NCBI GenBank assembly: GCA_021209875.1
Contig: JAGYVD010000001.1
Span: 5,890,001 to 5,954,000 of the forward strand
Length of the DNA: 64,000 nucleotides
Direction of reading: 5' to 3'
Origin: Rosellinia necatrix
Taxonomy: Eukaryota; Ascomycota; Sordariomycetes; Xylariales; Xylariaceae
Both the position numbers and the translations under genes were made by a program. The first letter of the stretch is position 1. Each line of letters starts with the position of its first letter. The notes under the pieces were generated by a model that worked only from the letters and a program-made list of their open reading frames with translations, made no database searches and was not told the origin of the DNA. Of this stretch, positions 46,113 through 57,341 are shown piece after piece.

Positions 46113-47442
46113 TCAACCAAGCAGTTCTCGAACGAGAATGGTCTGTACCTCCTCCATATACGTCTGGATATCCTCTGCCTTCTCAAACCCGTCGTTGAAA
46201 GCATATACAAGTCTAAGCGTATCCTGGAAGGTGTAATAAAAGAACATGCTCATGCCCATGGCAATATCCACGCCGACTTTGATGTCTTTGACCTTGACGT
46301 CACTGCCATACTCACGCTGCACGTAGCGCTCGACGATGCCAAGGATGTTAACCAATGCGTCCTTCGGCACGTGTTGGCGAGGAACTCGGGAGTCTGAACG
46401 GCTGCGCACAGAACCCGTGTGAATTGTCCCCTCACTTCTAGCATCTCAGGGTTGCCCTTGAAGGAGGTTCGGTAGTATTCAGTCAGGGGCTTAGTAAGGT
46501 CCCGGAATGACATGGGGAGATCAGCTTCATAAGGCAAAGGGGTGTAAAATATAGATGCCGCATATTTTCTCGAGTTGTATGGCTCTGGAAGGTATGGGCG
46601 GAGGTTGAACTGGGTTGCTGTCACGTATTCCGAGAGTTTGGAGTTAGGATCCGCGTGCTTGACAATGGCATGAATATACGCGGCATGGACGGCGGCGCTT
46701 ACTGAGATGTTCTTCTCTTTGCAAATCGCGGCTATAGCAGCCGTGACGTCTTGAGGAAATAACAATTCGGAGTTTTGGCATTTACCCGACGGAGCTGCGC
46801 CGACCTGTGATACAGGTCCGATGCCCGGGATGCTGCCTTCCCAGCTCATGAAAAGCGCAGTGGCTTTGTCGCTTAGGTCCTGGCTCTGCTTCTTAGGATA
46901 GCCGAGGACCCTCTCCATTGTTGGCGCAAGTCTGGTGATCTAATCGCCAAATTTTATATCCTGTATGGGTGAACTGAGTGCTTCCAAAAAGCTGTGCCAA
47001 AACAGCAGTACACTGACTCCTCAATTGTGTGATGGTGGGAGCGGAATACCAGTTCCGAGGAGTTGGGTACATAGTTAAGGGTGGCTTGTTTAGTGGGCGT
47101 TACTGATGAACAGAGCTCCTCAGAATTGGCAGCTGCGGAAACGATAAATGTAGAAGCCAGCCACTATTCCAGAGCCTTCCCATCTGGCACCTCATAGACT
47201 TTCTTCATATTATCGACAGTGGTGGCAATATGGGGCTGTTCATAACAAATCTGCTTCCAGGCATGCTTGAGAGCTGCTGTAGAATCCGAGCATGTAGTTT
47301 CAAGTGTCAGCACAGAACAGAGAGTGTAGTGCTCGCGTCCATCACACAAGCCGGAAGTGACACCTGCCATGAAAACGAAGTATCCTTCAAGGCCATCTAC
47401 TGGACGCTCCCAGCGTACATCTGACACTTTCCCCCAAGACAT
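46113..47442 (-). pseudogene. Tri3-like O-acetyltransferase pseudogene with four lesions
   Basis: The sequence is colinear with the fungal condensation/BAHD-like O-acetyltransferase family that includes trichothecene 15-O-acetyltransferase. It starts MSWGKVSDVRWERP and ends at 46113. Recognisable blocks: 'GLEGYFVFMAGVTSGLCDG', the catalytic-type His motif 'FRSHHHTIE', 'GSIPGIGPVSQVGAAPSGK', 'ATQFNLRPYLPEPYNS', 'RVLCAAVQTPEFLA', 'KVKDIKVGVDIAMGMSMFF' and 'YAFNDGFEKAEDIQTYM'. Breaks: an in-frame TAG at 47164-47166; a frameshift between about 47005 and 47030; a TAG at 46940-46942; and a second frameshift at about 46366-46380. None can be removed by a normal-sized intron. The relic is otherwise well preserved, so inactivation is fairly recent. 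No other trichothecene genes are nearby, so its former product is unknown. Confidence 0.8.
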
Positions 47443-48420
47443 GTTGAATCCATCGGAATGAAGAATGTGTGTACGTATTGGGCAGACGGTCTAATAGAGG
47501 AAGCAAGGCGAAAAATGTGTTAGGGGATATGGGTGAGAAGAGCCGAACTGATCCCTTGATGGTTGTGAGTGATTGACAATAAGCTCTATGGCGGTTGCCA
47601 ACGCGTATATTACAAAAGGGTCCCCTTAGTATAAAATGTAGAATAGAAAATACGCTTGAAATATGGCTGCACTGTCTTCTTAGCCTTTGTTTGTCCTTCT
47701 CCCAAAATAGTCAGTCTGGTTGGTAGTCAAATTGTGAACACACTATTGAGAACATGTTGTACAGCATCCTGGATCGATTTGGAACATCTCGGGTTCCATG
47801 GCACACTGAAAAATTTCTCTCTATTGTTGCCATGAAGACATAAGTGCCAATACTTGTTAGAGGATTCTCGTTGGTAACGGCTGTAGGCTGTTGGCTGCAG
47901 AAGTGCCCGCCGTTCCACCGTTCGCGCCTCCTCCCCTGCTTCCCCCGTCATGCTGCAGCAGGATTATTATAGGGAGCCCAGTATTACCGTTGCATTCTGC
48001 TTTTAACTCTGGTTAGGGTACTGGATTGGCGTCATTTATTTGACGTTCGTCTGCAGCGAAGGCTTTGGCGAGACAGTCGGTCTCGCTGGCACTGCTTCAC
48101 TAATTTTGAACGTAGTCTCTTTAGAAATCTCCATCATATATTTTTACGTTGACGTTTTCGCCGCCGTAAGATCACCGACACGGCACTTGATATACCACCA
48201 GAAACGCCCGACCGTGGGCCAGGGCTAGTGGCTTTGAGTATTTTCTTGATCATTCTTGTAACTCATTGCTACTCCGGCTCGTGTAGCTTCGAAATTCGTG
48301 GTAAAGGAGCACTGGTGATGGGACGGCTTCCTCGCCCCCCGTTCCTTGGTGAGTCAAAGCTCGTGGATCTGTCGAACAGAGCAGTAAGTTAGTCTAACAG
48401 CATGACAGCTTATTCAGATT
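47443..48420. other. Intergenic, possibly relic DNA
   Basis: Upstream flank of the acetyltransferase pseudogene. Hydrophobic frames near 48040-48228 may be lost 5' parts of the rhodopsin-domain relic but are not recognisable. Confidence 0.4.
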
Positions 48421-48821
48421 ACTCTGCTTGTACTTGTTCTCTTATGGAGAGACATCGGTATTGGTCTTCACACCGCAGACATAGCGGCGACAGACCCGTC
48501 GCTACTTGTTGTGAACGGCAAGCGCCTGTTTGTAGCCATCTTATTTTTTGATAGCTCCATCTCGTTCCTAAAGCTATCGGCCATCTTTCCCAATGCGCTT
48601 GGAACCCAGCACTAGATGAGACCTGCATCGGCGAGTTCGCCTGGTACTTAGCCACAGAATCCATTTCTTTGGTCGTTGACTTCTGCATCCTTCTGCCCCT
48701 GGTTCCAATGATACGGGCCCTCAATACAGACGTGCGCCGACGCATCTACTTATTGAGCGCCTTCTTCCTGGCATATTCGGTCATCGTGCACTCGCTCGGA
48801 AGGCTTGCAATAACCGTCTAG
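48421..48821 (+). pseudogene. Rhodopsin-domain (Pth11-like) membrane protein relic
   Basis: Two adjacent blocks of the fungal rhodopsin-like integral-membrane family lie in different frames. The first (to about 48590) has 'IGIGLHTADIAATDPSLL', 'LFVAILFFDSSISFLKLSA'. The second (48591-48818) has 'CAWNPALDETCIGEFAWYL', 'ISLVVDFCILLPLVPMIRAL' and 'VIVHSLGRLAITV' before a TAG. Intact relatives have roughly 30 residues between these blocks (TM4 and its loop). They are missing here and the frame changes at the joint, so an internal deletion destroyed the gene. The N-terminal helices and the C-terminal tail are also absent. The protein would have been a seven-helix plasma-membrane protein, similar to the intact CFEM-7TM gene at 55.6 kb. 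Confidence 0.65.
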
Positions 48822-49599
48822 CTGATCCCCACGATCAAGGTGGGAGGGAGTCCTTGAATAGTAGCGAGACAACAACGAAGACAGATGTAGATAGTGTACA
48901 GGGGATAATCGGATCGGTGGATTTTTTTCTTTAGGCGCCAACGAGTTCAACGAATGCAAGAGGTCACGCTACCGGAAATTTTCCAGTTGACCTCATAGTA
49001 TTGGCGTCGAATGTCGAACTGAATTTACTGTTCGACAAACACTCTCTGATCTGCCAACGATAAGTGACATCGCGCGCGAGCTAATAGTTAGTTATAGGCG
49101 AGAATTTGTTTCTGGGATTTTGGTTAGTTTTAACCCCTGTCCGCCGAGTCACTGATCATGTCGACGCTATCGAGTTAGCACAGCGTTTCATGTGAGCACC
49201 AACTGCATACACGTACGTGTTAGGCATCAAGACAGGCTGTCTCTATCATAGTCCTACTCTGAGTGGTGGTGTACAGCCCGGCAGCCGTCTAGAAATCGCC
49301 CTGCTGTAGAGAACCTTTACACTAGGGGTGATCCTGAGTCGGCCCGCCCATGAGAGCTCAAGGAAATAGGGAGATTTGGCTGCAGTAAGATTGTTACGAG
49401 TGGTAATGAGACATCGGTCGGCTTGGGAAGATATGGCACGAAACGACCCCTTTGATGCCCTTTACTTCTCGCTTGCTTAAGAATACCTAGATTTACCCTC
49501 CTTTAGCCTAGAGTCCCTTGACTGCTGTAGTGAGATTCCTGTCCCTCCTACCCACCACTTAACACCATTAATATCATTTGCGAACAAGCTACTTGAGTC
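48822..49599. other. Intergenic, no gene
   Basis: 3' remains of the rhodopsin-domain relic and the promoter of the short-chain dehydrogenase. Short frames only. Confidence 0.45.
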
Positions 49600-50598
49600 A
49601 TGGACATCACTTGGAACGCAATTATCATCGGCGGAGGTATGCCTTGCCTCTCAACGCTTGAATAGAACGTAATAATGTTAATGGCTACATAAGGAAGTGG
49701 CATTGGTCGTGCTACTGCTATGGCGTTCGCCCAGGCGGGTGCCGCAGGACTCATGATAACAGACATCGACCTAAACGCTGCGAAAAGTACTGCTAGTGAC
49801 ATCATGGCCATATTAAAGCAGCTAGACTACCGCGTAGAGGCCGTAGCCATGGACTTTACAGACCAAGAGTCTATCGAGTCAGCTTTCAAAAAAAACGGCT
49901 GATTCTTTTGGACGCATTGACTACTGTGTCACATCCGCTGGGGTAAGCCACCGAATGCCTCCGGCCTTCGTTATACCATTAGTCCTAAATAACAGATATC
50001 TCTAGATTCTGGTCAGAACTCCTCGACCAACAGCTGACGCATTGGTGTCCGAGTTCCTTCATACACAGGACGTCAATGTAACAGGGACATTCTATGTTCT
50101 TCGGACTGCATTGGTTACCATGAGAACTCAAGAGCCCAAACCCAACTTTCCAGACGCACCTCATAGAGGCAACACACGGGGATCTATAGTAGCGTTAGGG
50201 TCAGCCTTGTCTATCAATGCAGCTCCCTATTTCATTCAATACACAACCTCGAAGCACGTAGTACTCGGACTAGTGAAGACTGCTGGTAAGTACTTACCCT
50301 GTCCAAGGCCGCATGTGATCCATAGCCGCTCACCCGTTGAACAGCACTCGACAGCGTCAACGATAACAGTCGTGTCAATTGCGTTTGTCCATGTTGGGTG
50401 GAGTCAAATATGACGAAGCAACTTAAACAGGATATCCCACAACTTCAGAATACTATGGCATCGAACGTCCCTATGGGGCGCCTGGGCTTCCCCGGGGGGA
50501 TCGCCGACGCGATACTATTTCTCCGCAGCCCTAGGGCAAGCCTTATCACCGGGACTTCTCTCATTGCAGATGGGGGGATGTGTATTTCTCTCGGCTAG
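49600..50598 (+). CDS. Short-chain dehydrogenase/reductase with one homopolymer frameshift
   Basis: Classical NAD(P)-dependent SDR (FabG-like), a Rossmann-fold oxidoreductase. Exons are 49600-49636, 49694-49942, 50006-50285 and 50345-50598, about 272 aa once the frame is allowed for. The cofactor motif GGGSGIGRATAMAF crosses intron 1. 'SFGRIDYCVTSAG', the catalytic Ser in 'GSALSINAAPYF', YTTSK (Tyr-x3-Lys), 'VNCVCPCWVESNMT' and 'LITGTSLIADGG' are all present. Lesion: exon 2 carries eight A residues at 49888-49895 where seven would keep frame. The reading therefore runs into TGA a few codons later, although everything downstream and all other splice phases are intact. It is either a very young pseudogene or an assembly/sequencing slip. 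It is convergent with the P450, in a cluster-like setting. Confidence 0.75.
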
Positions 50599-51593
50599 GG
50601 CCGGTTTTATGTAACACAGATCGTTTTTAATATCGCGTCATCTTAAAGTTAGAACATCACGCTGACGACAAAGCGCCTCTTTTGTTCGCAGTCTTTGAGG
50701 ACTGTCTTACTTCTTTATGTCCGAATAATCTCGCCCAAATCGCCGACTAAGCCGAACTTAATAAGATATTGCCTTGAATGGTCGAGTAAAGCCAGATCAA
50801 GTCTTAAAATTTGCTCGCATATGATTGTTTACATGATATAGGGTGTCCCAAACCTCCGGCTGCGTCTGCATGTGTAGGTCACCCCGGAGCTGCCCTACAA
50901 TTGGGAATATAAAACAACCACCGAATCTCCATTTCACTTTAATCTCTCAAAATTACTGAAAACCATTAAAGGTGCTATTAGCAGCTAGAGGGCCAGAGGG
51001 TCACATACTTATGAATCGATGCGAAATCGAACGTTGGTGCGAAAGCATTTACTCACTTATCGTGGCGAGTCATCTAGTGGTAACTTGATCAACTCTCATA
51101 CTTACACCTAGGCAAATCCTTACCGAGTAGCTTTGGTTCTAGATTCGACTTTTCGCCTCGATCAACTTGTCATCATCCGCAATAGCCATCTACTAACAAG
51201 ACAACAAACTGCATAACTCGCGCTATGAGTGTGGGGTTGTTTTGTTACCCTATAACCTATCACGGCGAGTTAGATGGTGGTAACTGTTTACCTGCAAGGT
51301 ATGAGACTCAGGGCATAAAAGTGCACTCAAATGAATCTAGATAGGGAATGTACTCATGTACTAAAGACCAAATGCAAATGAACATGAAGTCTCGGAATGA
51401 CATGACAGTCGCGTGACTATGGATGGGGACGAGAAGCTAGCTTTTATTGTAAAGTATTTTACTAAACAGAAATGCCCAAGTTTGTGAAAGTTGCATCAAA
51501 TATGGTACATCGACTAGGCTACATATATAGCTATATTATTACTGATTTGTACAAACTTTGATTAACGCGATTACCCCATTCTGTGATTCGAAC
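50599..51593. other. Convergent intergenic region, no gene
   Basis: Lies between the SDR and P450 3' ends. Two diverged copies of a ~30-bp segment ('GGCGAGT..TGGTAACT') occur near 51060 and 51255. Confidence 0.45.
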
Positions 51594-53386
51594 TTAACAA
51601 ATATCCCGTTTCGTCACCTTGACCTTGAGGCCAGTTTGCTTGCAGAACCAAAAGTTGTGCGTTTTCCACTGCGCGTCTTGATTCCACATCTCAAACTTAA
51701 ACTTCCGCAGAACCTCAGGGACCAGCTTGTGTATCTCGGCTAGGGAGATGTTCTTGCCGATACAGGTGCGCGTGCCAGCGCCGAAGTGCAACATGTATCG
51801 GTCCATGTTGGTAGCCTTCTCCTTGTCCTCTAGCCACCGGGAGGGTCGATACTGGTCCGCGTCGGGGCCGAAGACAGACTTGTCGAAATGCACCACCGCG
51901 CCATTCACGCCCACGGTGTAGCCCGGGGGCACGAAAGTACCACAGAGCTCAAGACCCTCGGGGGGAGATATCCTCGGTAGGATGAGCTGCACGCCCGGGT
52001 GCACGCGCAGAGCCTCTTTGATACACGCGCACAGAAGCGGCAGCCTGGCGGCTTCGGCGTAGCTCACGGGGAAATGCAGTCTACCGTCATCCACTGCCAT
52101 GTCGATCTCTTCCAGAAGCGCCGCGTACACGTCTGGGTTCTTCATCAGGTTGTAGAAGACAGAACGGAATGCGATGGCAGTCGTGTCTGAACCGGCCAAT
52201 CTGCCACGCATCATGCATCAGTCATCCGAATGCGAAGCGGATCAAAAAGGCTCAAGCGCAATACTTACAAGGCTACGTAGGCTTCCTGTTCGATGTCGCC
52301 CATCTTGAAATCCACTTTGGCGCCCTTCTCTTCGTGGATATCGTACAGCTGTTGAAGCACATCGGCTCGTCGTTCATGTTCAGGAGTGATGCCGATGTTG
52401 AACCGCTTCGAGACAACTTCCCGAGCCGCGGTACCGATGGTGTCAACTGCCTTCAACGCCTTGATGGACCCGGGAACAACCAAGGCCGAGGACAGGATGA
52501 GGGGGCGCATGTATGACGGCGCAACCGAGGTCATGCACAGGAAAGGCATAAGCAGGTCTAGCGATTGGATCCAGTTCCCGTGGTCATGGCTCTTCTCCAT
52601 AAATCCGAACATCCGACCAAAGTAGAGCTCGCCGATGACGTCGAAGGCGTACCTATGATCCCAACATTAGTCGCAGGTAGTTGAACGGTAGCAATAGGTA
52701 GGTATTGAGCATACATCTGAAACCATTCCCCCAGATCTACTGCTTGCTGCGAGGCAGCAAAGGCTTCCAATCGACTGAGGAAAATCTGGGAGCAGAGGTC
52801 GATGTACTTCTCGGACTTCAAAATATTGGCGAGGCTGTATACATGGTTTACTATCCTTCTCCTCTCCCCGTGCCGCTTGTCGTTGATCTCCGTGAAGGCA
52901 TCGCGGTGCTTGCTGAAGTTCTGAGTGTTCCACGGGGTGTAGAACTCGGTCTTGTTCAAGGGGTGTTGGGTGCGATAGATGAGCTTGATGGCTTCCGGGG
53001 ATGCGCATGTAACCTCATTAGGGCTGGTTCTAAGAACGGGGCCGTATTTTTCATGAAGACGTCGTGTGGTTTTCTCCGCTGCGGGTAGTTGGCATCAGCA
53101 CACGTTACCTTCTCAGGCTCATCAACACAGTGAAAAGTATGCTGAGGGACTAGCAAGTCGACTTCTGGGGAATAAAGTGTTAAAAGGAATCCATACTTTC
53201 ACCTGTCGCTATCTGCATCATATACCATACTCGACTCACGGACGCCAACCAGGGGCCCGGAACCTTGCTGAGTGGGTGGAAATTTCTTGCGTAAATGATC
53301 CATCCTACCCAATAAGCCACAAGCAAGATAGCAATGGAAGCGAATGGGTGGGATAATCCAATCAATAATCCAGCATAAGAAGCCAT
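51594..53386 (-). CDS. Cytochrome P450 monooxygenase (pisatin-demethylase-like)
   Basis: ER-anchored haem-thiolate monooxygenase. Four exons, 53386-53203, 53078-52715, 52652-52269 and 52200-51594, with exact phases give 512 aa. N-terminal membrane helix 'SIAILLVAYWVGWIIYARN', then the proline hinge 'PLSKVPGPW'. The early domain has 'RLHEKYGPVLRTSPNEVT' and 'NKTEFYTPWNTQNFSKHRD'. The I-helix oxygen motif is AGSDTTA; the ExxR motif is in KEALRVHPG; the PERF-like motif is 'YRPSRWLED'. The haem loop FGAGTRTCIGK holds the Cys ligand. All motifs are intact, unlike several neighbours. The family is broad (fungal CYP involved in phytoalexin detoxification and secondary metabolism). The substrate is unknown and it needs an unlinked CPR. 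Confidence 0.92.
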
Positions 53387-55574
53387 GCTGGCAAGAATTC
53401 GAACTGTAAGAGCACAGACGACTAGATGACCATGGCACTCGGGATCCCTAGCGGGGAGGGGAACTCTTCATATACTATGTACCAATCCCTTCATAGTTCA
53501 TGCACCTATTATCTATCATACGACCAAGTTCTAGGGGGTTTCACTAGTCTGGGTATGTTTACACTATCTACATGTAGATGTTTCGTTATGCTCTAGTACA
53601 ACGATCCATATGGTACACACGTGGTAAACACGATGCCCGGAGATACGGGGTGTATACTCTAGAGTAGGTATAGATCATGGTGCAGTTGAAGTGAATACAC
53701 TACGATATGGTCAGGACATGGTTAAACCCAGCATGTAATAGATTGCGGATGGGAAGGAGTTCGCCTAGAGGCTAGATAGATAAGTAAAACCATTCGTCTT
53801 TGTACACAAATCATCGGCACTTTTTCCCATTTGGTTTATAAACCACATCCGTTCGTCCACCCCGGGCACGGACAAAACGAGATGGGGACGGACCCATCGT
53901 AATTCTATGTTATACCACCAGGATTTATACACTGGTGCCAATAACTAGACACGCGAGCCGTAGTTCAACTGGCGTGTTAGGATTTCGTCCATGAGAGGAG
54001 GCTTGGCAAGCTGCCTGCCGGGCTGGCTTCGGGAATAGCGCGACAGGTCGCTGGGTTGTCTGATCGAACTAATTGTTTAAGTGATTCCCGGGCAACAGGA
54101 TACTTCCATTAATTTTAACCATGCTATAATCACCCGCAATTGCGAAATGCGACTGGTGACCGATTGGCTAACGCGACCGATTGCCTTCGAAGTCCCCAGC
54201 ACTTGCATGGGACATGCCCCGTCGCTCATACAAATCCTGGGTAGCTAGTAAGAGCACGCGATATGCCCATCCCCCATACACTACAAGCCCATATAAATCC
54301 ATACAAATCTCGGAGAGTTTCTACGTAGTGCGAGCACGCAAAGTGCAAGGGTTCGCAAAATTAAGTGGCTAGTCTGGATGAATAGGGAAGAAAGATCTAC
54401 ATAGAAGTACGCTACGAATCTAGTGCCTGGGCAAATTAAGCATATTAGGTGTGCTGACAAGTCGGTAATTGGGCTGTCAGCCGGTTAGCGGCCGCCTCCA
54501 CGTGCCACTTACTTACTAACTACTTAGGTAAGGCCTGGAGGGCTCCCGAACAACCGATTCTTCGTTATGGCTGACTATGGACGGAGTGGCTGTTCTAATA
54601 TTACAAAACCAAACACCACAGTTCCAGCCCGTTTAAAATATTCATGTTAGATTGTATCCGCTATTAGAAAGAAGTAGGTCGCCGACCAGTCCTTGGCCGG
54701 TAACCCATGCAAATATTGCCGCAACCCTGGTACGGAGTACTAGTGTAGCCATACCTTTGCCCTACTTACGTATATATGTGTGGTGCGCGGCATACCAGAA
54801 CTTTGAACGTGGTTACTTAAAACCACTTCAACGCCACTTTAGCGCCACTTCAGTACCGGCCTGCTCAGAAGTTCTTCTACCGGGAGTCTGGAACAATGTA
54901 TGTAACGTTGATTGCGACCGATATGTAACCGTGGCGATGTATGTATGCTAATGGTCACTGCAACAACAAGTGTCGCAAAACGCTCCATCACACCTATCAC
55001 ATTTGCTATATTACGTACCTTTTCACCTTGTCTCTTTACGTATATATATATTCTTTTTTTTTTCCTTTTTTCTTTGATTCCTATGAGCGGGCGGGCTGCT
55101 TCGCCACTCCTTCATCTTCAGTCCAAAGCATGAAGCCCGGGAAATACAGTTAAGTCTGATATTGTATACGCTATACGACCGGTGTAGTATTTGCATGGTT
55201 CATGTGGATCAGTTAAACAGAGCAGGACTACTTCTGGCAGTTGTAGTTCCCATAGTAGACGCTGTGTGGGTTCAACTGCTCATGCAACCCTGGTCTTCAA
55301 ACAGCATTGCAGGCCCCGGGTCCTGTACCGCCCACACCGGGTCCGTGCTTAGGACCTCAGACCGTATATTGTTGGACTTGGCTCAGCGGTGGTCCGATTA
55401 TAATCTGACTCCCAACAGGTTACCGAAATTTCTCGCAGTTCTTAACCGAGAAGCATGTCAATTAAATAGGGGCCATTAATATGTACGTAGTCGGTTGAAA
55501 TCGTTCCCAAATGGAATCTCGCTTGGTTCGTCTTTCGACCCCATTATCTTTAACAGTTTCGATCAGAATTCAAG
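53387..55574. other. 2.2-kb gene-poor region
   Basis: AT-rich, short frames only. It contains a T9/C tract near 55052. No relic could be identified. Confidence 0.45.
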
Positions 55575-57341
55575 ATGAGGGGGGGATGGAGTTTGCTAGT
55601 TGTCGCTACGGCATGCTTGGCTTCGTTATCTCAGGCTCAATCCATGCCACCCTGCGCGGTATGTCGGCACTGGATCCAGGGAGATCGATGGGCAAGACAC
55701 TGACTCAACGACGCTGTCCAGAGTGACTGCTTAGGTGTATCTCTTACGCAGTCAACATGTGATCCGACCGACATTGCATGCATATGTTCCGACACCATAC
55801 TGTTGTCTTCCGTTGAGACATGTGTCCTGGCAAACTGCACGGTTATCGAAGCACTTTGTAAGTTCCTTTAAACAATTGCATCAATATCGGAGTCACAGGC
55901 TAACCGAGTATCTTCATCTAGCGGCGAAAAACTCTACAGAAACATTATGCGGTGGGGAAGTACGAGACATCACAGTTGTCACCCCGGTTATTGTCGCGGT
56001 ATCCGGAATCCTGGCCATTGTAGCGGTAACAATGAGAGTAATAGATGCTCTTCCTAACCGAACCCTACAGCCCGCTGATATATGCGCGATTCTTGCTCTT
56101 GTACGTTGACTGGATACTAGTTGAACTCATTTTGGACTATTTCGACGGATTGCTAACAGAAGGAATATCAGGTCGCTGCAATACCGCTTGGAGTATTGGA
56201 GTTGATCAGTGCGTTTCTTTCCTCTGGGTTTCTACAGCCCAGAACACAAAGGCACAGCTGCTAATCGTGTAATAGTGTCATCGCTTGGCTTCGGCAAAGA
56301 TATATGGACACTTACACCGTCCCATATCACTCGTATTGTGAGAGTAAGTACACATGATAATACACGGCAGTATCGTACGAATTTACCCACTAAACAAGGC
56401 TCATGTTTTTAGTTCACATGGGCGACGGAGCTCTTATACTTCATCCTGCTAGTGTTTACGAAGGTTTCCCTTCTTTTTTTCTATCTGCGAGTCTTCCCCA
56501 GTCAGATGTTCCAACGAGTTTGTTACATCACTATGGGTGTCGTTGTAGCCTCTGGCATTGCTTTCACCCTAACCGCAATATTTTATTGTACACCTATTTC
56601 GTACATCTGGACTGGTTGGACCCGTGAGACCGAAGGCTATTGCCTAAACTTCAATGCCTTCGCGTGGTCGCATGTAAGTTACCCCGGAAGATATTTTTGT
56701 ATCTTGTGCGTTTTGAAAGACACGAAAGGCTGATTTCAATCATATCTAAGGCCGTTACCAGCATCGTGCAAGACTTATGGATTATCGCACTTCCGCTTCC
56801 CTCGCTCATTAACCTACAGCTTGGTACGAGGAGAAAAATTCATTTGATCCTCATGTTCAGCGTTGGTCTTGCGTAAGCTCTAAATATGCTCTCACAGTGG
56901 TGTTTGCTCGCTAACATGATCCAGGATCACAATAATTAGTATTGTGCGCCTGACTACTTTAGTAGAGTTTGCTACAACAGCAAATCCAACTTGTGAGTCT
57001 TATTTCGGTATCTCTGTATACATCTAGCTAATGGAAATTTCACAGATGACAGTGTCACAACAGCCTATTGGAGTGTGCTCGAAGCCTACGTCAGCATCAT
57101 CTGCTGCTGTCTACCCTCCGTGCGATCTTTCCTGCGCACCATGTCTCCCTCTTGCTTCGGTTCCACGAACGACCCCAACTCCCAGTCTTACAAGCTGTCT
57201 GGGACGCCGATGAACAACTCGAGAGTCATTAACAAGACTGTCACACACCAGATATCTTACAATGCACGATCAAACGAGTCTGATGACATTGAGTTGGTGG
57301 AGAAGGGTCCGGGCCAACCGGCGAAATATTCGGGCTGGTAG
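55575..57341 (+). CDS. CFEM-domain seven-helix receptor-like protein (Pth11-type)
   Basis: Putative plasma-membrane receptor with an extracellular CFEM domain and a rhodopsin-like 7TM core. Nine exons with exact phases: 55575-55658, 55722-55857, 55922-56100, 56172-56208, 56276-56343, 56413-56673, 56751-56872, 56925-56992 and 57046-57341, giving 416 aa. The signal peptide is MRGGWSLLVVATACLASLSQ. The CFEM cysteines run from 'PPCASDC' through 'CDPTDIACICSDTILL' to 'VETCVLANCT'. TM1 is 'VVTPVIVAVSGILAIVAV'. 'LGFGKDIWTLTPSHITRI' is the conserved extracellular loop. 'LLYFILLVFTKVSLLFFYLR', 'FYCTPISYIWTGW' and 'VQDLWIIALPLPSLINL' follow. A Ser/acidic cytosolic tail ends the protein. Related Pth11-type proteins sense surfaces or hosts. 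The 37-nt exon 4 was placed by phase and conservation. Confidence 0.87.

Noticed and set aside
51056..51288. Pair of ~30-bp similar segments as a possible attachment or transposon terminus
   Set aside because: Only about 70 percent identical by eye, with no inverted ends or flanking duplication.
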